Shown: one piece after another, positions 48,669 to 56,466 of the stretch
Position numbering within the stretch: the stretch's first letter is position 1
Layout of the letters: every line of letters starts with the position of its first letter
The notes under the pieces: generated by a model
What the model was told of the DNA's origin: nothing
The model's database searches: none
What the model saw: the letters and a program-made list of their open reading frames with translations, nothing else
DNA from: Streptomyces toxytricini
Lineage (GTDB): Bacteria > Actinomycetota > Actinomycetes > Streptomycetales > Streptomycetaceae
Direction of reading: 5' to 3'
DNA: 62,581 nt
Assembly: GCF_014649915.1 (NCBI RefSeq)
Contig: NZ_BMTY01000033.1
Coordinates: 1-62,581, forward strand
Position numbers and translations under genes: made by a program

Positions 48669-49597
48669 TGACGACCGCTGACGGGGTCGTCGGCCCCGGG
48701 CCGGGCCCCGCCGCCCCACGGTCCAGCGGCAAGGTGAAGGCCTTCCTGCGCCTGGTGATGATCGAGCACTCGGTCTTCGCGCTGCCCTTCGCCTACATCG
48801 CCGCGCTGACCGCGATGTTCGACGAGAGCGGCACCGTCCACTGGACGGAGCTGCTGCTGGTCACCGTCTGCATGGTGGGCCTGCGGACCTTCGCGATGGC
48901 CGCGAACCGGATCATCGACCGCGAGATCGACGCCCGCAACCCGCGCACCGCGGGCCGCGAGCTGGTCACCGGCGCCGTGTCGGTGCGCTCGGCGTGGACC
49001 GGGGCGGGGATCGCGCTGGCCGTGTTCCTCGGGGCGGCGGCCCTGCTGAACCCGCTGTGCCTGATGCTGGCGCCGGTGGCGGTCGTGCCGATGGTGGTCT
49101 ACCCGTACGGCAAGCGGTTCACGAACTTCCCGCACGCCATCCTCGGCCTCGCCCAGGCGATGGGACCGGTCGGCGCCTGGCTCGCCGTGACGGGCACCTG
49201 GTCCTGGGACGCGGTGATCCTGGGCCTGGCCGTCGGCGTGTGGATCGGCGGCTTCGACCTGATCTTCGCCTGCCAGGACGTGGCCGCCGACCGGGCGGAG
49301 GGCGTCAAGTCCGTCCCGGCCCGCTTCGGCGTCCCGGCCGCCCTATGGGGCGCCCGCGGCGCCCACGCCGTCACCACGGCCCTCCTGGCCTGGTACGCCG
49401 TGGCCACGGACGCGGGCGTGGCGTTCTGGATCGGCCTGGCGGTCGTCGTCGCGGCGTTCCTGTACGAGCACACGATCGTCACCCCGCACGACCTGTCCCG
49501 CCTGAACCGCGCCTTCTTCACGGTCAACGGCTTCATCGGCATCGCCCTGTTCGTGTGCGCCCTCGTGGACCTCGTACTCCGCGGCCTGCGCTGGTAA
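48665..49597 (+). CDS. mqnP: menaquinone biosynthesis prenyltransferase MqnP (UbiA family)
   Basis: A 310-residue integral membrane prenyltransferase that attaches the polyprenyl chain to the naphthalene intermediate of the futalosine pathway. The first Asp-rich motif is NRIIDREIDARNPRTAGREL near residue 80, and the second is DVAADRAEGVKSVPARFG near residue 206. About eight membrane segments follow the UbiA plan. The ATG overlaps the upstream stop; a second ATG follows directly, so either may be used. Confidence 0.93.
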   Translation: MMTTADGVVGPGPGPAAPRSSGKVKAFLRLVMIEHSVFALPFAYIAALTAMFDESGTVHWTELLLVTVCMVGLRTFAMAANRIIDREIDARNPRTAGRELVTGAVSVRSAWTGAGIALAVFLGAAALLNPLCLMLAPVAVVPMVVYPYGKRFTNFPHAILGLAQAMGPVGAWLAVTGTWSWDAVILGLAVGVWIGGFDLIFACQDVAADRAEGVKSVPARFGVPAALWGARGAHAVTTALLAWYAVATDAGVAFWIGLAVVVAAFLYEHTIVTPHDLSRLNRAFFTVNGFIGIALFVCALVDLVLRGLRW

Positions 49598-49692
49598 CCC
49601 GAAGGAGCGACTCCGCCCGAATCGGGCTGCGCACGCCCGCCCGCGTGCATACCGTGCGCCCTACCATCGAGTGCATGGACAGGGAGGCCGAC

Positions 49693-50262
49693 GTGACCGT
49701 CTCGGAGAGCGACCGCCTGCACTCACAGCTCAGCCGGTTCGAGGACATGTTCCCGGGCTACCGGATGGAGATTGTCGAGGGCGCCATCGTGATGAGTCCG
49801 CTGAAGCCGCACCACAACGCCACGATCTGGCAACTGTGGACTGCGCTGAAGCCCCAGATGTCGGAACAGTGGGGCTTCCTCAGTGATGTCGCGATCCCGT
49901 TCGACGGCGACAACGAGTTCTGCCCCGACCTCGCCGTGATCCCGGCCGCCGAAGTGGCCAAGAACCTCAGCGCCTACTCGCCCGATCTGATCGAGCTGGC
50001 CATCGAGGTGGTTTCGCCGAGCAGCCGCCGCAACGACTACGACGTGAAGCCCTGTGCCTACGCGCGCCGAGGGATCCCGCACTATCTGGTCTTCGACCCT
50101 TACAAGGCGCACTGCGTGCTGTTCTGGAACCCCGGCCCCGACGGCTACCTGGGTACGGACACCGTCGCGTACGGCGGGACGGTCGTCGTGGAGACCGGTA
50201 TCGGCAAGCTCACCGTCGACACTTCCGACCTGCCCGTGGACCCCTCCGTCGTCACCCCGTGA
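49693..50262 (+). CDS. Uma2-family (DUF820) restriction endonuclease-like protein
   Basis: A 189-residue Uma2 protein with the same plan as the one at 155-751: RMEIVEGAIVMSPLKPHHN near residue 24, the conserved Asp in EFCPDLAVIPAAE, the IELAIEVVSPSSRRNDY block with Glu and Lys partners, and the Tyr-rich ARRGIPHYLVFDP strand. The GTG at 49693 has GGAGG 6 bases upstream. An ATG at 49675 would fit a leaderless start from TACCAT at 49662, so the N terminus is open. Its end overlaps the converging rhomboid gene by 11 bases. Confidence 0.87.
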   Translation: MTVSESDRLHSQLSRFEDMFPGYRMEIVEGAIVMSPLKPHHNATIWQLWTALKPQMSEQWGFLSDVAIPFDGDNEFCPDLAVIPAAEVAKNLSAYSPDLIELAIEVVSPSSRRNDYDVKPCAYARRGIPHYLVFDPYKAHCVLFWNPGPDGYLGTDTVAYGGTVVVETGIGKLTVDTSDLPVDPSVVTP

Positions 50263-50872
50263 GCTGCGGGCCCGCCGGGCGGGTCCGGGCCGGGCGCCGG
50301 TGGTAGACCGCCGTGGCGATGCCCGCGACGAGGCCGCAGAGGTGGCCCTGCCAGCTGATGCCCTCGTGGACCGGGAGGATGCCGGTGAGCATCGTGGTGC
50401 CCCAGTAGGCGGCGATGGCCAAGGAGACGGCGATCCCGAGGAGCTTCCGCTCCACGAAGCCACGTATCAGCAGGTAGCCGAAGAGGCCGAAGACGACCCC
50501 GGAGGCGCCCAGCGTCATGGTGTTCGGCGGGGAGATCAGCCAGGTGCCCAGGCCCTCGGCCACGATGATGATCCCGCAGACCGCGAGGAAGCGGCGGATG
50601 CCGGACAGGGCGGCGATGAACCCGAGGACCAGCAGCGGGACGCTGTTGGAGGCGACGTGGTCGAAGCCGAAGTGGAGGAAGGACCCGGTGACGACGCCGG
50701 GCAGGGTGTCGGGGTCGCGGGCCACCACCCCGTACTGGTCGAGGGCGTGGCCGGTGGCGTGGTCGACCGCCTCCAGGACCCACAGCAGGGCCACCCAGCC
50801 CAGCATGAGCTTGGCCGCCGCCCTGGCCCGGTCCGTCCGGCTCCATGTCGGCTCGATCGTGCTGCTGCTCAT
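50252..50872 (-). CDS. rhomboid family intramembrane serine protease
   Basis: A 206-residue six-segment rhomboid. The catalytic Ser is in TLGASGVVFGLFGYL near residue 122, and the paired His is in ISWQGHLCGLVAG near residue 174. The FLHFGFDHVASN loop (H-x-x-x-x-H-x-x-x-N) lies after the first segment. The family cleaves membrane proteins within the bilayer; the substrate is unknown. The ATG at 50872 was chosen; the ribosome site is close and weak. It lies inside the mqn region but on the opposite strand. Confidence 0.91.
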   Translation of the reverse strand: MSSSTIEPTWSRTDRARAAAKLMLGWVALLWVLEAVDHATGHALDQYGVVARDPDTLPGVVTGSFLHFGFDHVASNSVPLLVLGFIAALSGIRRFLAVCGIIIVAEGLGTWLISPPNTMTLGASGVVFGLFGYLLIRGFVERKLLGIAVSLAIAAYWGTTMLTGILPVHEGISWQGHLCGLVAGIATAVYHRRPARTRPAGPQLTG

Positions 50873-50969
50873 CCGCTCCGCCCCCCGGGTGTCGTGCTCC
50901 GTTCCCCTCGGGAACGTCCGGGACACCTTAGCGAGTGCCCGCTCGGTGTGGCCGGATAGTCTCGTAGCC

Positions 50970-51653
50970 ATGACAGAGCGCAAGCGCACCCCCTGGGTGG
51001 TGGGGGTTTCCGGGGCTTCCGGGACGCCGTACGCGGCTTCGGTGATCCGGGGGCTGCTGGCGGCGGGCGAGAGTGTGGACCTGGTGGTGAGCCGGGCCGC
51101 GCGGCTGACCCTGCTGGACGAGACGGGCATCGCCTTCCGCGACGCGCACTGGCGCGGCGACCTCGCGGAGTGGCTGGCCCGCGGCGCGGACGGCAAGCCG
51201 GGCGCGTTCGCGGCGTCGGACGGCGACGTCCGGTACTGGGCCGCGGGGGACCTGGCGGCAGGGCCGAGCTCGGGCTCGTACCCGGCGAAGGGGATGCTGA
51301 TCGTGCCGGCGTCCACGGCCTGCGTGGCGGGAGTGGCGCTCGGGCTGTCGAAGGACCTGCTGCAGCGGGTCGCGAGCGTGACGCTCAAGGAGCGGCGCCG
51401 GCTGGTGGTCGCCGTCCGGGAGACCCCGCTGAGCGGCCAGACGCTGAAGCAGCTGGTGGCGCTGGACGAGGCGGGCGCGGTCGTGCTGCCCGCCTCTCCG
51501 GCGTTCTATGCGGGTGCGACGCACATCCAGGACCTGGTGGACTTCGTCGCGGGGCGGGTGCTCGACGCGGCAGGGGTGCCGCACGGGCTGTACCGCCGGT
51601 GGGAGGGGGAGCTCGGTGGAGCGTCCCGCTCCCGGGAGGCAAGCGGTGGCTAG
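50970..51653 (+). CDS. mqnM: UbiX-family flavin prenyltransferase (menaquinone pathway)
   Basis: A 227-residue enzyme that adds a dimethylallyl group to reduced FMN to make prenylated FMN for the UbiD-type decarboxylase encoded nearby. GVSGASGTPYAASVIRGLL is the flavin-binding N terminus. GMLIVPASTACVAGVALGLS, the RRRLVVAVRETPLSG block and LPASPAFYAGATHIQDLVDF are conserved. The ATG at 50970 gives a normal length. Its stop shares the palindrome CTAG with the stop of the small gene on the other strand. Confidence 0.93.
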   Translation: MTERKRTPWVVGVSGASGTPYAASVIRGLLAAGESVDLVVSRAARLTLLDETGIAFRDAHWRGDLAEWLARGADGKPGAFAASDGDVRYWAAGDLAAGPSSGSYPAKGMLIVPASTACVAGVALGLSKDLLQRVASVTLKERRRLVVAVRETPLSGQTLKQLVALDEAGAVVLPASPAFYAGATHIQDLVDFVAGRVLDAAGVPHGLYRRWEGELGGASRSREASGG

Positions 51654-51784
51654 CGCTTCTTCGCGGTGTGCGGCTTGCGGGTCCTGTCCACCTGGTAGGC
51701 GGCTGCGGGCTTGTCGGTGCGGGATCGGTTGGCCAGCTCCTGGAGCTGTCGCATGTGTGCGTAGGCCATCTCGATCGTGTACAC
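51650..51784 (-). CDS. 44-residue small basic protein
   Basis: A 44-residue protein, MYTIEMAYAHMRQLQELANR at its N terminus and a Lys/Arg-rich end (RKPHTAKKR). One amphipathic helix (residues about 5-22) is likely. The GTG has AGGAG 10 bases upstream. It is divergent from the Lrp/AsnC gene and shares CTAG with the end of the UbiX gene. Small proteins of this type are annotated in other Streptomyces at this spot, as I recall. Function is unknown. Confidence 0.65.
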   Translation of the reverse strand: MYTIEMAYAHMRQLQELANRSRTDKPAAAYQVDRTRKPHTAKKR

Positions 51785-51828
51785 GGGTACACCACTCCTG
51801 AAGATCGTCATTGATCTGTTGACAGATT

Positions 51829-51867
51829 CACAGGGTGTTGACCCCTGTGTGCCTTTGATTCTATACG
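51829..51867 (+). promoter_or_regulatory. promoter with palindrome upstream of the Lrp/AsnC gene
   Basis: TTGACC (51838-51843) and TATACG (51862-51867) with an 18-base spacer form a good vegetative promoter. A perfect interrupted palindrome, CACAGGG-N7-CCCTGTG (51829-51849), covers the -35 box. It is the obvious place for autorepression by the Lrp-type regulator and may also act on the divergent 44-residue gene. Confidence 0.72.
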
Positions 51868-51908
51868 TAAACTTGCAGCATCGCCGAACAATGGAAGGCT
51901 CCAGGCAT

Positions 51909-52364
51909 ATGGACGCGGTGGATAGGCAGCTCATCCAGGCACTCCGGGAGAACGGACGCGCCTCGTACGCGGAGCTGGGCCGGCTCGTCGGCCTGTCCGG
52001 CCCCAGCGTCACCGACCGGATCAACCGGCTGGAGTCGGCCGGCGTCATCACCGGCTACCGCGCGACCGTCGACGCCGCCTCGCTCGGCCTCGGCGTCACC
52101 GCGCTGATCGGCATCTCCCTCTCCGACGCCGCCGACCACGAGGACGTCGCCCGCCGCCTGCGGGACCTCGCCGAGATCGAGGACTGCTGGTTCATCGCCG
52201 GCGACGACTCGTACATGCTGAAGGTCCGCGCGAGCGACGTGGACGGCCTGGAGAAGATCATCCGGAAGCTCTCCGGCACCAAGGGCGTCTCCCGCACCCG
52301 CACCACGATCGTGCTGTCGACGAAGTGGGAGAACCGGGTCGGGGAACTTCCCGCCGAGCGCTGA
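51909..52364 (+). CDS. Lrp/AsnC family transcriptional regulator
   Basis: A 151-residue feast/famine regulator. The N-terminal helix-turn-helix contains YAELGRLVGLSGPSVTDRIN, and the RAM ligand domain follows from about residue 60 with the ISLSDAADHEDVAR and WFIAGDDSYMLKVRASD strands. The ATG at 51909 gives the standard MDAVDRQLIQ start; an ATG six codons upstream lacks a ribosome site. It precedes mqnE by 66 bases and may influence it. The ligand, probably an amino acid, is unknown. Confidence 0.92.
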   Translation: MDAVDRQLIQALRENGRASYAELGRLVGLSGPSVTDRINRLESAGVITGYRATVDAASLGLGVTALIGISLSDAADHEDVARRLRDLAEIEDCWFIAGDDSYMLKVRASDVDGLEKIIRKLSGTKGVSRTRTTIVLSTKWENRVGELPAER

Positions 52365-52430
52365 GAGTACGGTTGCAGGGTTGGGCAGGCCCTACCGGGC
52401 AGAGCAGGACACTGAGGAGGCGACCGGCCG

Positions 52431-53594
52431 ATGGACGCTGGGCTGAAGCGTGAGCTGGAGGAGAAGGTTCGCTCCGGCGAGCGGCTGACCCGTGAGGACG
52501 GCATCGCCCTCTACGAGTCCGACGACCTGGCCTGGCTCGGCGGCCTCGCCCACGAGGTGCGCACGCGCAAGAACGGCGACGTCGTCCACTTCAACGTCAA
52601 CCGCCACCTCAACATGACGAACGTGTGCACCGCGTCGTGCGCCTACTGCTCCTTCCAGCGCAAGCCGGGCGAGAAGGACGCGTACACGATGCGCATCGAG
52701 GAGGCCGTCCGCCTGGCCAAGGCCATGGAGAGCGAGAACCTCACCGAGCTGCACATCGTCAACGGGCTGCACCCGAGCCTGCCCTGGCGGTACTACCCGC
52801 GCTCGCTGTCCGCGCTGAAGGAGGCGCTGCCGAACGTCTCGCTGAAGGCGTTCACGGCGACCGAGATCCACCACTTCGAGACGATCTCCGGGATGTCGGC
52901 CTCCGACATCCTGGACGAGCTCATCGAGGCAGGCCTCGAGTCCCTCACCGGCGGCGGCGCGGAGATCTTCGACTGGGAGGTCCGCCAGCACATCGTCGAC
53001 CACCGCACCCACTGGGAGGACTGGTCGCGCATCCACCGGCTCGCGCACGAGAAGGGGCTGAAGACCCCGAGCACGATGCTGTACGGGCACATCGAGGAGC
53101 CGCGCCACCGCGTGGACCACGTGCTCCGGCTGCGCGAGCTCCAGGACGAGACCGGCGGCTTCCAGGTCTTCATCCCGCTGCGGTACCAGCACGACTTCGT
53201 CGACATGAAGGACGGCAAGGTCCGCAACCGGCTCCAGGCCCGCACCACGATGGCCACGGGCGCCGAGGCGCTGAAGACCTTCGCGGTCTCGCGGCTGCTC
53301 TTCGACAACGTGCAGCACGTCAAGGTCTTCTGGGTGATGCACGGCCTGCAGACCGCCCAGCTGGCGCTCCAGCACGGCGCCGACGACATGGACGGCTCGG
53401 TCGTCGAGTACAAGATCACGCATGACGCGGACAACTACGGCACCCCGAACAAGCTGACCCGCGACGACCTGCTGGAGCTCATCCGCGAGGCCGGCTTCCG
53501 GCCCGTCGAGCGCAACACGCGCTACGAGGTCATCCGCGAGTACCCCGGACCGGACGCGTCGCTGCGCGAGACGCCGCAGGCGATGCGGGTCTGA
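52431..53594 (+). CDS. mqnE: aminofutalosine synthase MqnE
   Basis: A 387-residue radical SAM enzyme that joins 3-[(1-carboxyvinyl)oxy]benzoate to SAM to make 6-amino-6-deoxyfutalosine, an early step of the futalosine route. The [4Fe-4S] ligands are in NVCTASCAYCSFQRKPGEKD (C-x3-C-x2-C) near residues 66-73. LHIVNGLHPSLPWRYY and FTATEIHHFE are conserved in the MqnE/MqnC group. The ATG has a GAGGAGG ribosome site. The pathway's other early genes are not in the window. Confidence 0.95.
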   Translation: MDAGLKRELEEKVRSGERLTREDGIALYESDDLAWLGGLAHEVRTRKNGDVVHFNVNRHLNMTNVCTASCAYCSFQRKPGEKDAYTMRIEEAVRLAKAMESENLTELHIVNGLHPSLPWRYYPRSLSALKEALPNVSLKAFTATEIHHFETISGMSASDILDELIEAGLESLTGGGAEIFDWEVRQHIVDHRTHWEDWSRIHRLAHEKGLKTPSTMLYGHIEEPRHRVDHVLRLRELQDETGGFQVFIPLRYQHDFVDMKDGKVRNRLQARTTMATGAEALKTFAVSRLLFDNVQHVKVFWVMHGLQTAQLALQHGADDMDGSVVEYKITHDADNYGTPNKLTRDDLLELIREAGFRPVERNTRYEVIREYPGPDASLRETPQAMRV

Positions 53595-53636
53595 CCCGGC
53601 CGGCGGGCGCGCGGACGCCCGCACGAGCGGCCCCCG

Positions 53637-53666
53637 GGCCCCGGTTTCCTCGTGGAGGCCGGGGCC
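53637..53666 (+). terminator. terminator after mqnE
   Basis: GGCCCCGG and CCGGGGCC form an 8-bp stem around a 14-base loop, followed by TTCG, about 43 bases after the mqnE stop. Confidence 0.6.
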
Positions 53667-53746
53667 TTCGCGTTGGGGGCGGGGGCGGTCCGCGTTGACG
53701 TCCGTGCCGCGTTGTCCGGAGGGCCCGTAATAGATAATCTTGGCCT

Positions 53747-54271
53747 GTGACTCTTACCTTCACGGTTGATCCGGTCGTCGACCCCGCCCTGCGCGAGGGG
53801 ATCGTCCAGCTCTGGGCGGACGTCAGCAACGCCGGCGGCGCCGTCGGCTTCGTGGGGCCGGTGACGCAGGACGACATCCGCCCCGAGATGGTCAAGCACC
53901 TCGTCGCCATGGCCGAGGGACGCCACCGCCTCGTCGTCGGCCGCGACGCGGACGGGCGCGTCCGCGCCTGCGCCTTCCTCGCGCTCAACACGCACCGGCT
54001 GATGACCCACTGGGTGTGGGCGTACACCGTCATGGTCGACCCCGCCCTCCAGGGCCGCGGCGCCGGCCGCGCCCTGATGGAGGCCGCCGCCGACGCGGCC
54101 CGCACCCTCGACGGCGTCGAGGCGATCCGGCTCTCCTGTCGCGGCGGCCTGGGCCTGGAGCACTTCTACGCCGCCTGCGGCTACAAGGAGGTCGGCCGCA
54201 TCCCGGACGCCATCCGCGCGGCCCCCGGCGACGACCGCGACGAGATCATCATGCTGCTGCCGCTGCACTGA
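53747..54271 (+). CDS. GNAT family N-acetyltransferase
   Basis: A 174-residue acetyltransferase. The acetyl-CoA-binding motif A is TVMVDPALQGRGAGRALMEA (Q/RxxGxG/A, near residue 100), with LSCRGGLGLEHFYAACGYKE as motif B and the closing strand. The N terminus FTVDPVVDPALREGIVQLW is the usual helix-strand region. The substrate is unknown. GTG start; the ribosome site is weak. It stands alone between mqnE and the DUF4229 gene. Confidence 0.89.
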   Translation: MTLTFTVDPVVDPALREGIVQLWADVSNAGGAVGFVGPVTQDDIRPEMVKHLVAMAEGRHRLVVGRDADGRVRACAFLALNTHRLMTHWVWAYTVMVDPALQGRGAGRALMEAAADAARTLDGVEAIRLSCRGGLGLEHFYAACGYKEVGRIPDAIRAAPGDDRDEIIMLLPLH

Positions 54272-54406
54272 ACCCCGCCCCCGCGGGCCGTGCGCCGCCC
54301 CCGGCGGTGCCCGTGCGCCGACCCCGGCGGCGCCGGCCGCGGTACGGGCGTGCTTCACTGGACGGACACGCCACGACGAAACCGACGAACCGAAGAAGGG
54401 GTCACC

Positions 54407-54718
54407 GTGTCCTTCAAGCCGAGCGCGACGATCCGCTACACCGCGATGCGCCTGGGCATCTTCGTCGGATGCCTCGTCCTCGTGGCCGTCCTGGTCAACC
54501 TGGGCTGGGTCCCCGCGGGCCTCGGAGACGCGAACCCCGCCTGGGTCGTGCTCCTCGCGCTGGTCATCTCCGCCCCGCTGTCGTTCGTCCTGCTGCGCCG
54601 CCAGCGCGACGAGATGTCCGCGCAGATCGCCGACCGCGTCGCCGGCGCCAAGGAGCGCCTCGCCGCCAACCGCTCCCAGGAGGACGCGGCCGACGACGCC
54701 GCCCGCGTCGGCTCCTGA
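54407..54718 (+). CDS. DUF4229 membrane protein
   Basis: A 103-residue protein with two membrane segments (LGIFVGCLVLVAVLVNLGWV and WVVLLALVISAPLSFVLL) followed by a charged cytoplasmic tail (RRQRDEMSAQIADRVAGAKE) that is probably helical. This is the DUF4229 plan, common and uncharacterised in actinobacteria. The GTG has AAGGGG 7 bases upstream, which fixes the start. It is adjacent to the DAACS transporter locus but separated by a hairpin. Confidence 0.87.
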   Translation: MSFKPSATIRYTAMRLGIFVGCLVLVAVLVNLGWVPAGLGDANPAWVVLLALVISAPLSFVLLRRQRDEMSAQIADRVAGAKERLAANRSQEDAADDAARVGS

Positions 54719-54758
54719 GGGTCGGATTCCTCACACGGCAGCACGCCGCAGCACGAGC

Positions 54759-54793
54759 GCCCCGGCGCCGGGAACATCCCCGGCCGCCGGGGC
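54759..54793 (+). terminator. terminator after the DUF4229 gene
   Basis: GCCCCGGC (54759-54766) pairs with GCCGGGGC (54786-54793); TTCGGCGTTTT follows. It ends the DUF4229 transcript before the transporter promoter. Confidence 0.55.
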
Positions 54794-54857
54794 TTCGGCG
54801 TTTTCGGGGGGTTCTCCGGGCGGCGGGGAGGGCGTCGCGGGCGCTTGATGACCTTGG

Positions 54858-54901
54858 CTCAAAGTCCGCCTTTGAGTTTCTCAAAGGGAAAGTGTTAGCG
54901 T
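54858..54901 (+). promoter_or_regulatory. promoter and CTCAAAG/CTTTGAG operator cluster of the transporter
   Basis: Three 7-base half-sites occur: CTCAAAG (54858-54864), CTTTGAG (54870-54876) and CTCAAAG (54880-54886). The last two make the perfect palindrome CTTTGAG-TTT-CTCAAAG. A promoter with TTGAGT (54872-54877) and TAGCGT (54896-54901), 18 bases apart, overlaps them. Transcription would begin at about 54908-54909, exactly at the leader-peptide ATG. A repressor or activator binding here is inferred. Confidence 0.6.
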
Positions 54902-54908
54902 GTTAAAC

Positions 54909-55016
54909 ATGTTGACCCCAGTTGCGCCCCGAATGATCACGAGCGTCCCGCTCGTGGCGCGCCTGCACGTCGACCTCTGCCGCCGTGTGTCCGCGGCCTG
55001 TTGCGGCTGTCGCTGA
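54909..55016 (+). CDS. Cys-rich putative leader peptide
   Basis: A 35-codon reading frame (27 codons if the internal ATG at 54933 is used). The C-terminal part VARLHVDLCRRVSAACCGCR has the R-x-HVDL-x-R-x-x-SA-x-C pattern recalled for Streptomyces leader peptides that precede transport and sulfur genes. Four of the last 12 residues are Cys. The upstream ATG lies at the predicted transcription start, so the mRNA may be leaderless. The frame ends 52 bases before the transporter start, suggesting translation-dependent control, perhaps by cysteine supply. Confidence 0.72.
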   Translation: MLTPVAPRMITSVPLVARLHVDLCRRVSAACCGCR

Positions 55017-55057
55017 ACCCACACACCCCCTTCCCCACCCCTGCTTTGCCCCCACTC
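55017..55057 (+). promoter_or_regulatory. C-rich, G-poor leader segment (possible Rho site)
   Basis: The 41 bases between the leader-peptide stop and the transporter ribosome site contain only two G and are mostly C, with short T and A interruptions. Such unstructured C-rich RNA is what Rho binds. If the leader ribosome releases normally Rho could load and terminate; stalling at Cys codons would change access. This is a hypothesis from composition only. Confidence 0.4.
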
Positions 55058-55068
55058 GGAGAGTGTCC

Positions 55069-56388
55069 GTGTCCGCGACCCCCCAGGCCCCCGCCAAGGC
55101 CTCCTTCACGTTCCCCTTCTGGGCGCAGATCGTCACCGGTCTCGTGCTCGGCGTCCTGTTCGGCTGGCTCGCCCGAACCCAGGACGTCAGCTGGCTCGCC
55201 ACCACCCTGGAGAAGGTCGGCGACCTCTTCGTCCAGCTGCTGAAGCTGGCCGTCGCCCCGCTCGTGTTCTTCGCGATCCTGGTGTCCGTCACCAACCTGC
55301 GGAAGGTCAACAACGCCGCCCGCCTCGCCTCGCGCACCCTGCTCTGGTTCATGATCACGTCGCTGATCGCGGTCGGCATCGGCCTCGCGATCGGCCTCCT
55401 GACGAACCCCGGCGCAGGCACCGGCCTGACCCCGCAGGACGGCAAGCTGCCCAAGCGCACCGGCTCCTGGCTGGACTTCCTGACCGGCATCGTGCCGACC
55501 GACATCGTCACGCCGTTCACCGAGCTGAACGTCCTGCAGATCGTCTTCCTCGCCGCCGTCGCCGGCATCGCCGCCCTCCAGCTCGGCGACAAGGCCCAGC
55601 CCGTCCTGACCCTTGCCGAATCGATCCTCCAGCTCCTCCAGAAGGCGCTGTGGTGGGTCATCCGCCTCGCCCCGATCGGCACCGTCGGCCTCATCGGCAC
55701 CGCGATCGCCAGCTACGGCTGGGACCTCATCGGCAAGTACGCCACCTTCACCGCCGACGTGTACATCGGCTCCGCGCTCGTGATGTTCGGCGTCTACCCG
55801 CTGCTGCTCGCGCTCGTCGCCAAGGTCAACCCGGTCCAGTTCTACAAGGGCGCCTGGCCGGCCATCCAGCTGGCCTTCGTCTCCCGCTCCTCCGTCGGCA
55901 CGATGCCGCTGACGCAGAAGGTCACCGAGCGCCTCGGCGTCCCGAAGGAGTACACCTCCTTCGCCGTCCCGTTCGGCGCCACCACGAAGATGGACGGCTG
56001 CGCCGCGATCTACCCGGCCCTCGCCGCGATCTTCATCGCGCAGATCTTCGACGTGCAGCTGACGATCACCGACTACCTGCTGATCGCCTTCGTCTCGGTC
56101 GTCGGCTCGGCCGCCACCGCCGGCCTCACCGGCGCCACGGTCATGCTGACCCTGACCCTCTCCACCCTGGGCCTGCCCCTGGAGGGCGTCGGCCTGCTGA
56201 TGGCGATCGACCCGATCCTCGACATGGTCCGCACCGCGACCAACGTCGCCGGCCAGGCACTGGTCCCGGTCGTGGTCGCCGCCCGCGAAGGCATCCTGGA
56301 CAAGGAGGCCTACGCCGGAGCCTCCTCCTCCCCGCTGGACGAGACCTCCCCGGTCGACGGCCGCGCCGCGGTCGCACCCGCCGCCTGA
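55069..56388 (+). CDS. DAACS-family cation symporter, possibly for cystine
   Basis: A 439-residue dicarboxylate/amino acid:cation symporter with the GltPh fold: re-entrant loop SRSSVGTMPLTQKV near residue 270, TM7 motif near residue 306, and TM8 DMVRTATNVAGQAL, which keeps the substrate-binding Asp, Arg and Asn. The TM7 motif, normally NMDGT, reads KMDGCAAIYP, closer to the GCA-IYPA pattern I recall in TcyP cystine transporters. The GTG at 55069 has GGAG 8 bases upstream; a GTG two codons earlier is possible. The Cys-rich leader peptide upstream also points to cystine, but dicarboxylate transport is not excluded. Confidence 0.88.
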   Translation: MSATPQAPAKASFTFPFWAQIVTGLVLGVLFGWLARTQDVSWLATTLEKVGDLFVQLLKLAVAPLVFFAILVSVTNLRKVNNAARLASRTLLWFMITSLIAVGIGLAIGLLTNPGAGTGLTPQDGKLPKRTGSWLDFLTGIVPTDIVTPFTELNVLQIVFLAAVAGIAALQLGDKAQPVLTLAESILQLLQKALWWVIRLAPIGTVGLIGTAIASYGWDLIGKYATFTADVYIGSALVMFGVYPLLLALVAKVNPVQFYKGAWPAIQLAFVSRSSVGTMPLTQKVTERLGVPKEYTSFAVPFGATTKMDGCAAIYPALAAIFIAQIFDVQLTITDYLLIAFVSVVGSAATAGLTGATVMLTLTLSTLGLPLEGVGLLMAIDPILDMVRTATNVAGQALVPVVVAAREGILDKEAYAGASSSPLDETSPVDGRAAVAPAA

Positions 56389-56407
56389 CCCCGTCCGGCC
56401 CCGCACC

Positions 56408-56447
56408 CGCCGCAGCCCCCGCCCCCGTCCGGGCGGGGGCTGCGGCG
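56408..56447. terminator. terminator after the symporter
   Basis: A perfect 17-bp stem (CGCCGCAGCCCCCGCCC with its complement) and a 6-base loop lie between the symporter and the converging membrane-protein gene, so it may serve both. Confidence 0.9.
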
Positions 56448-56466
56448 CTGTCCGCGGGCGCGCGGC

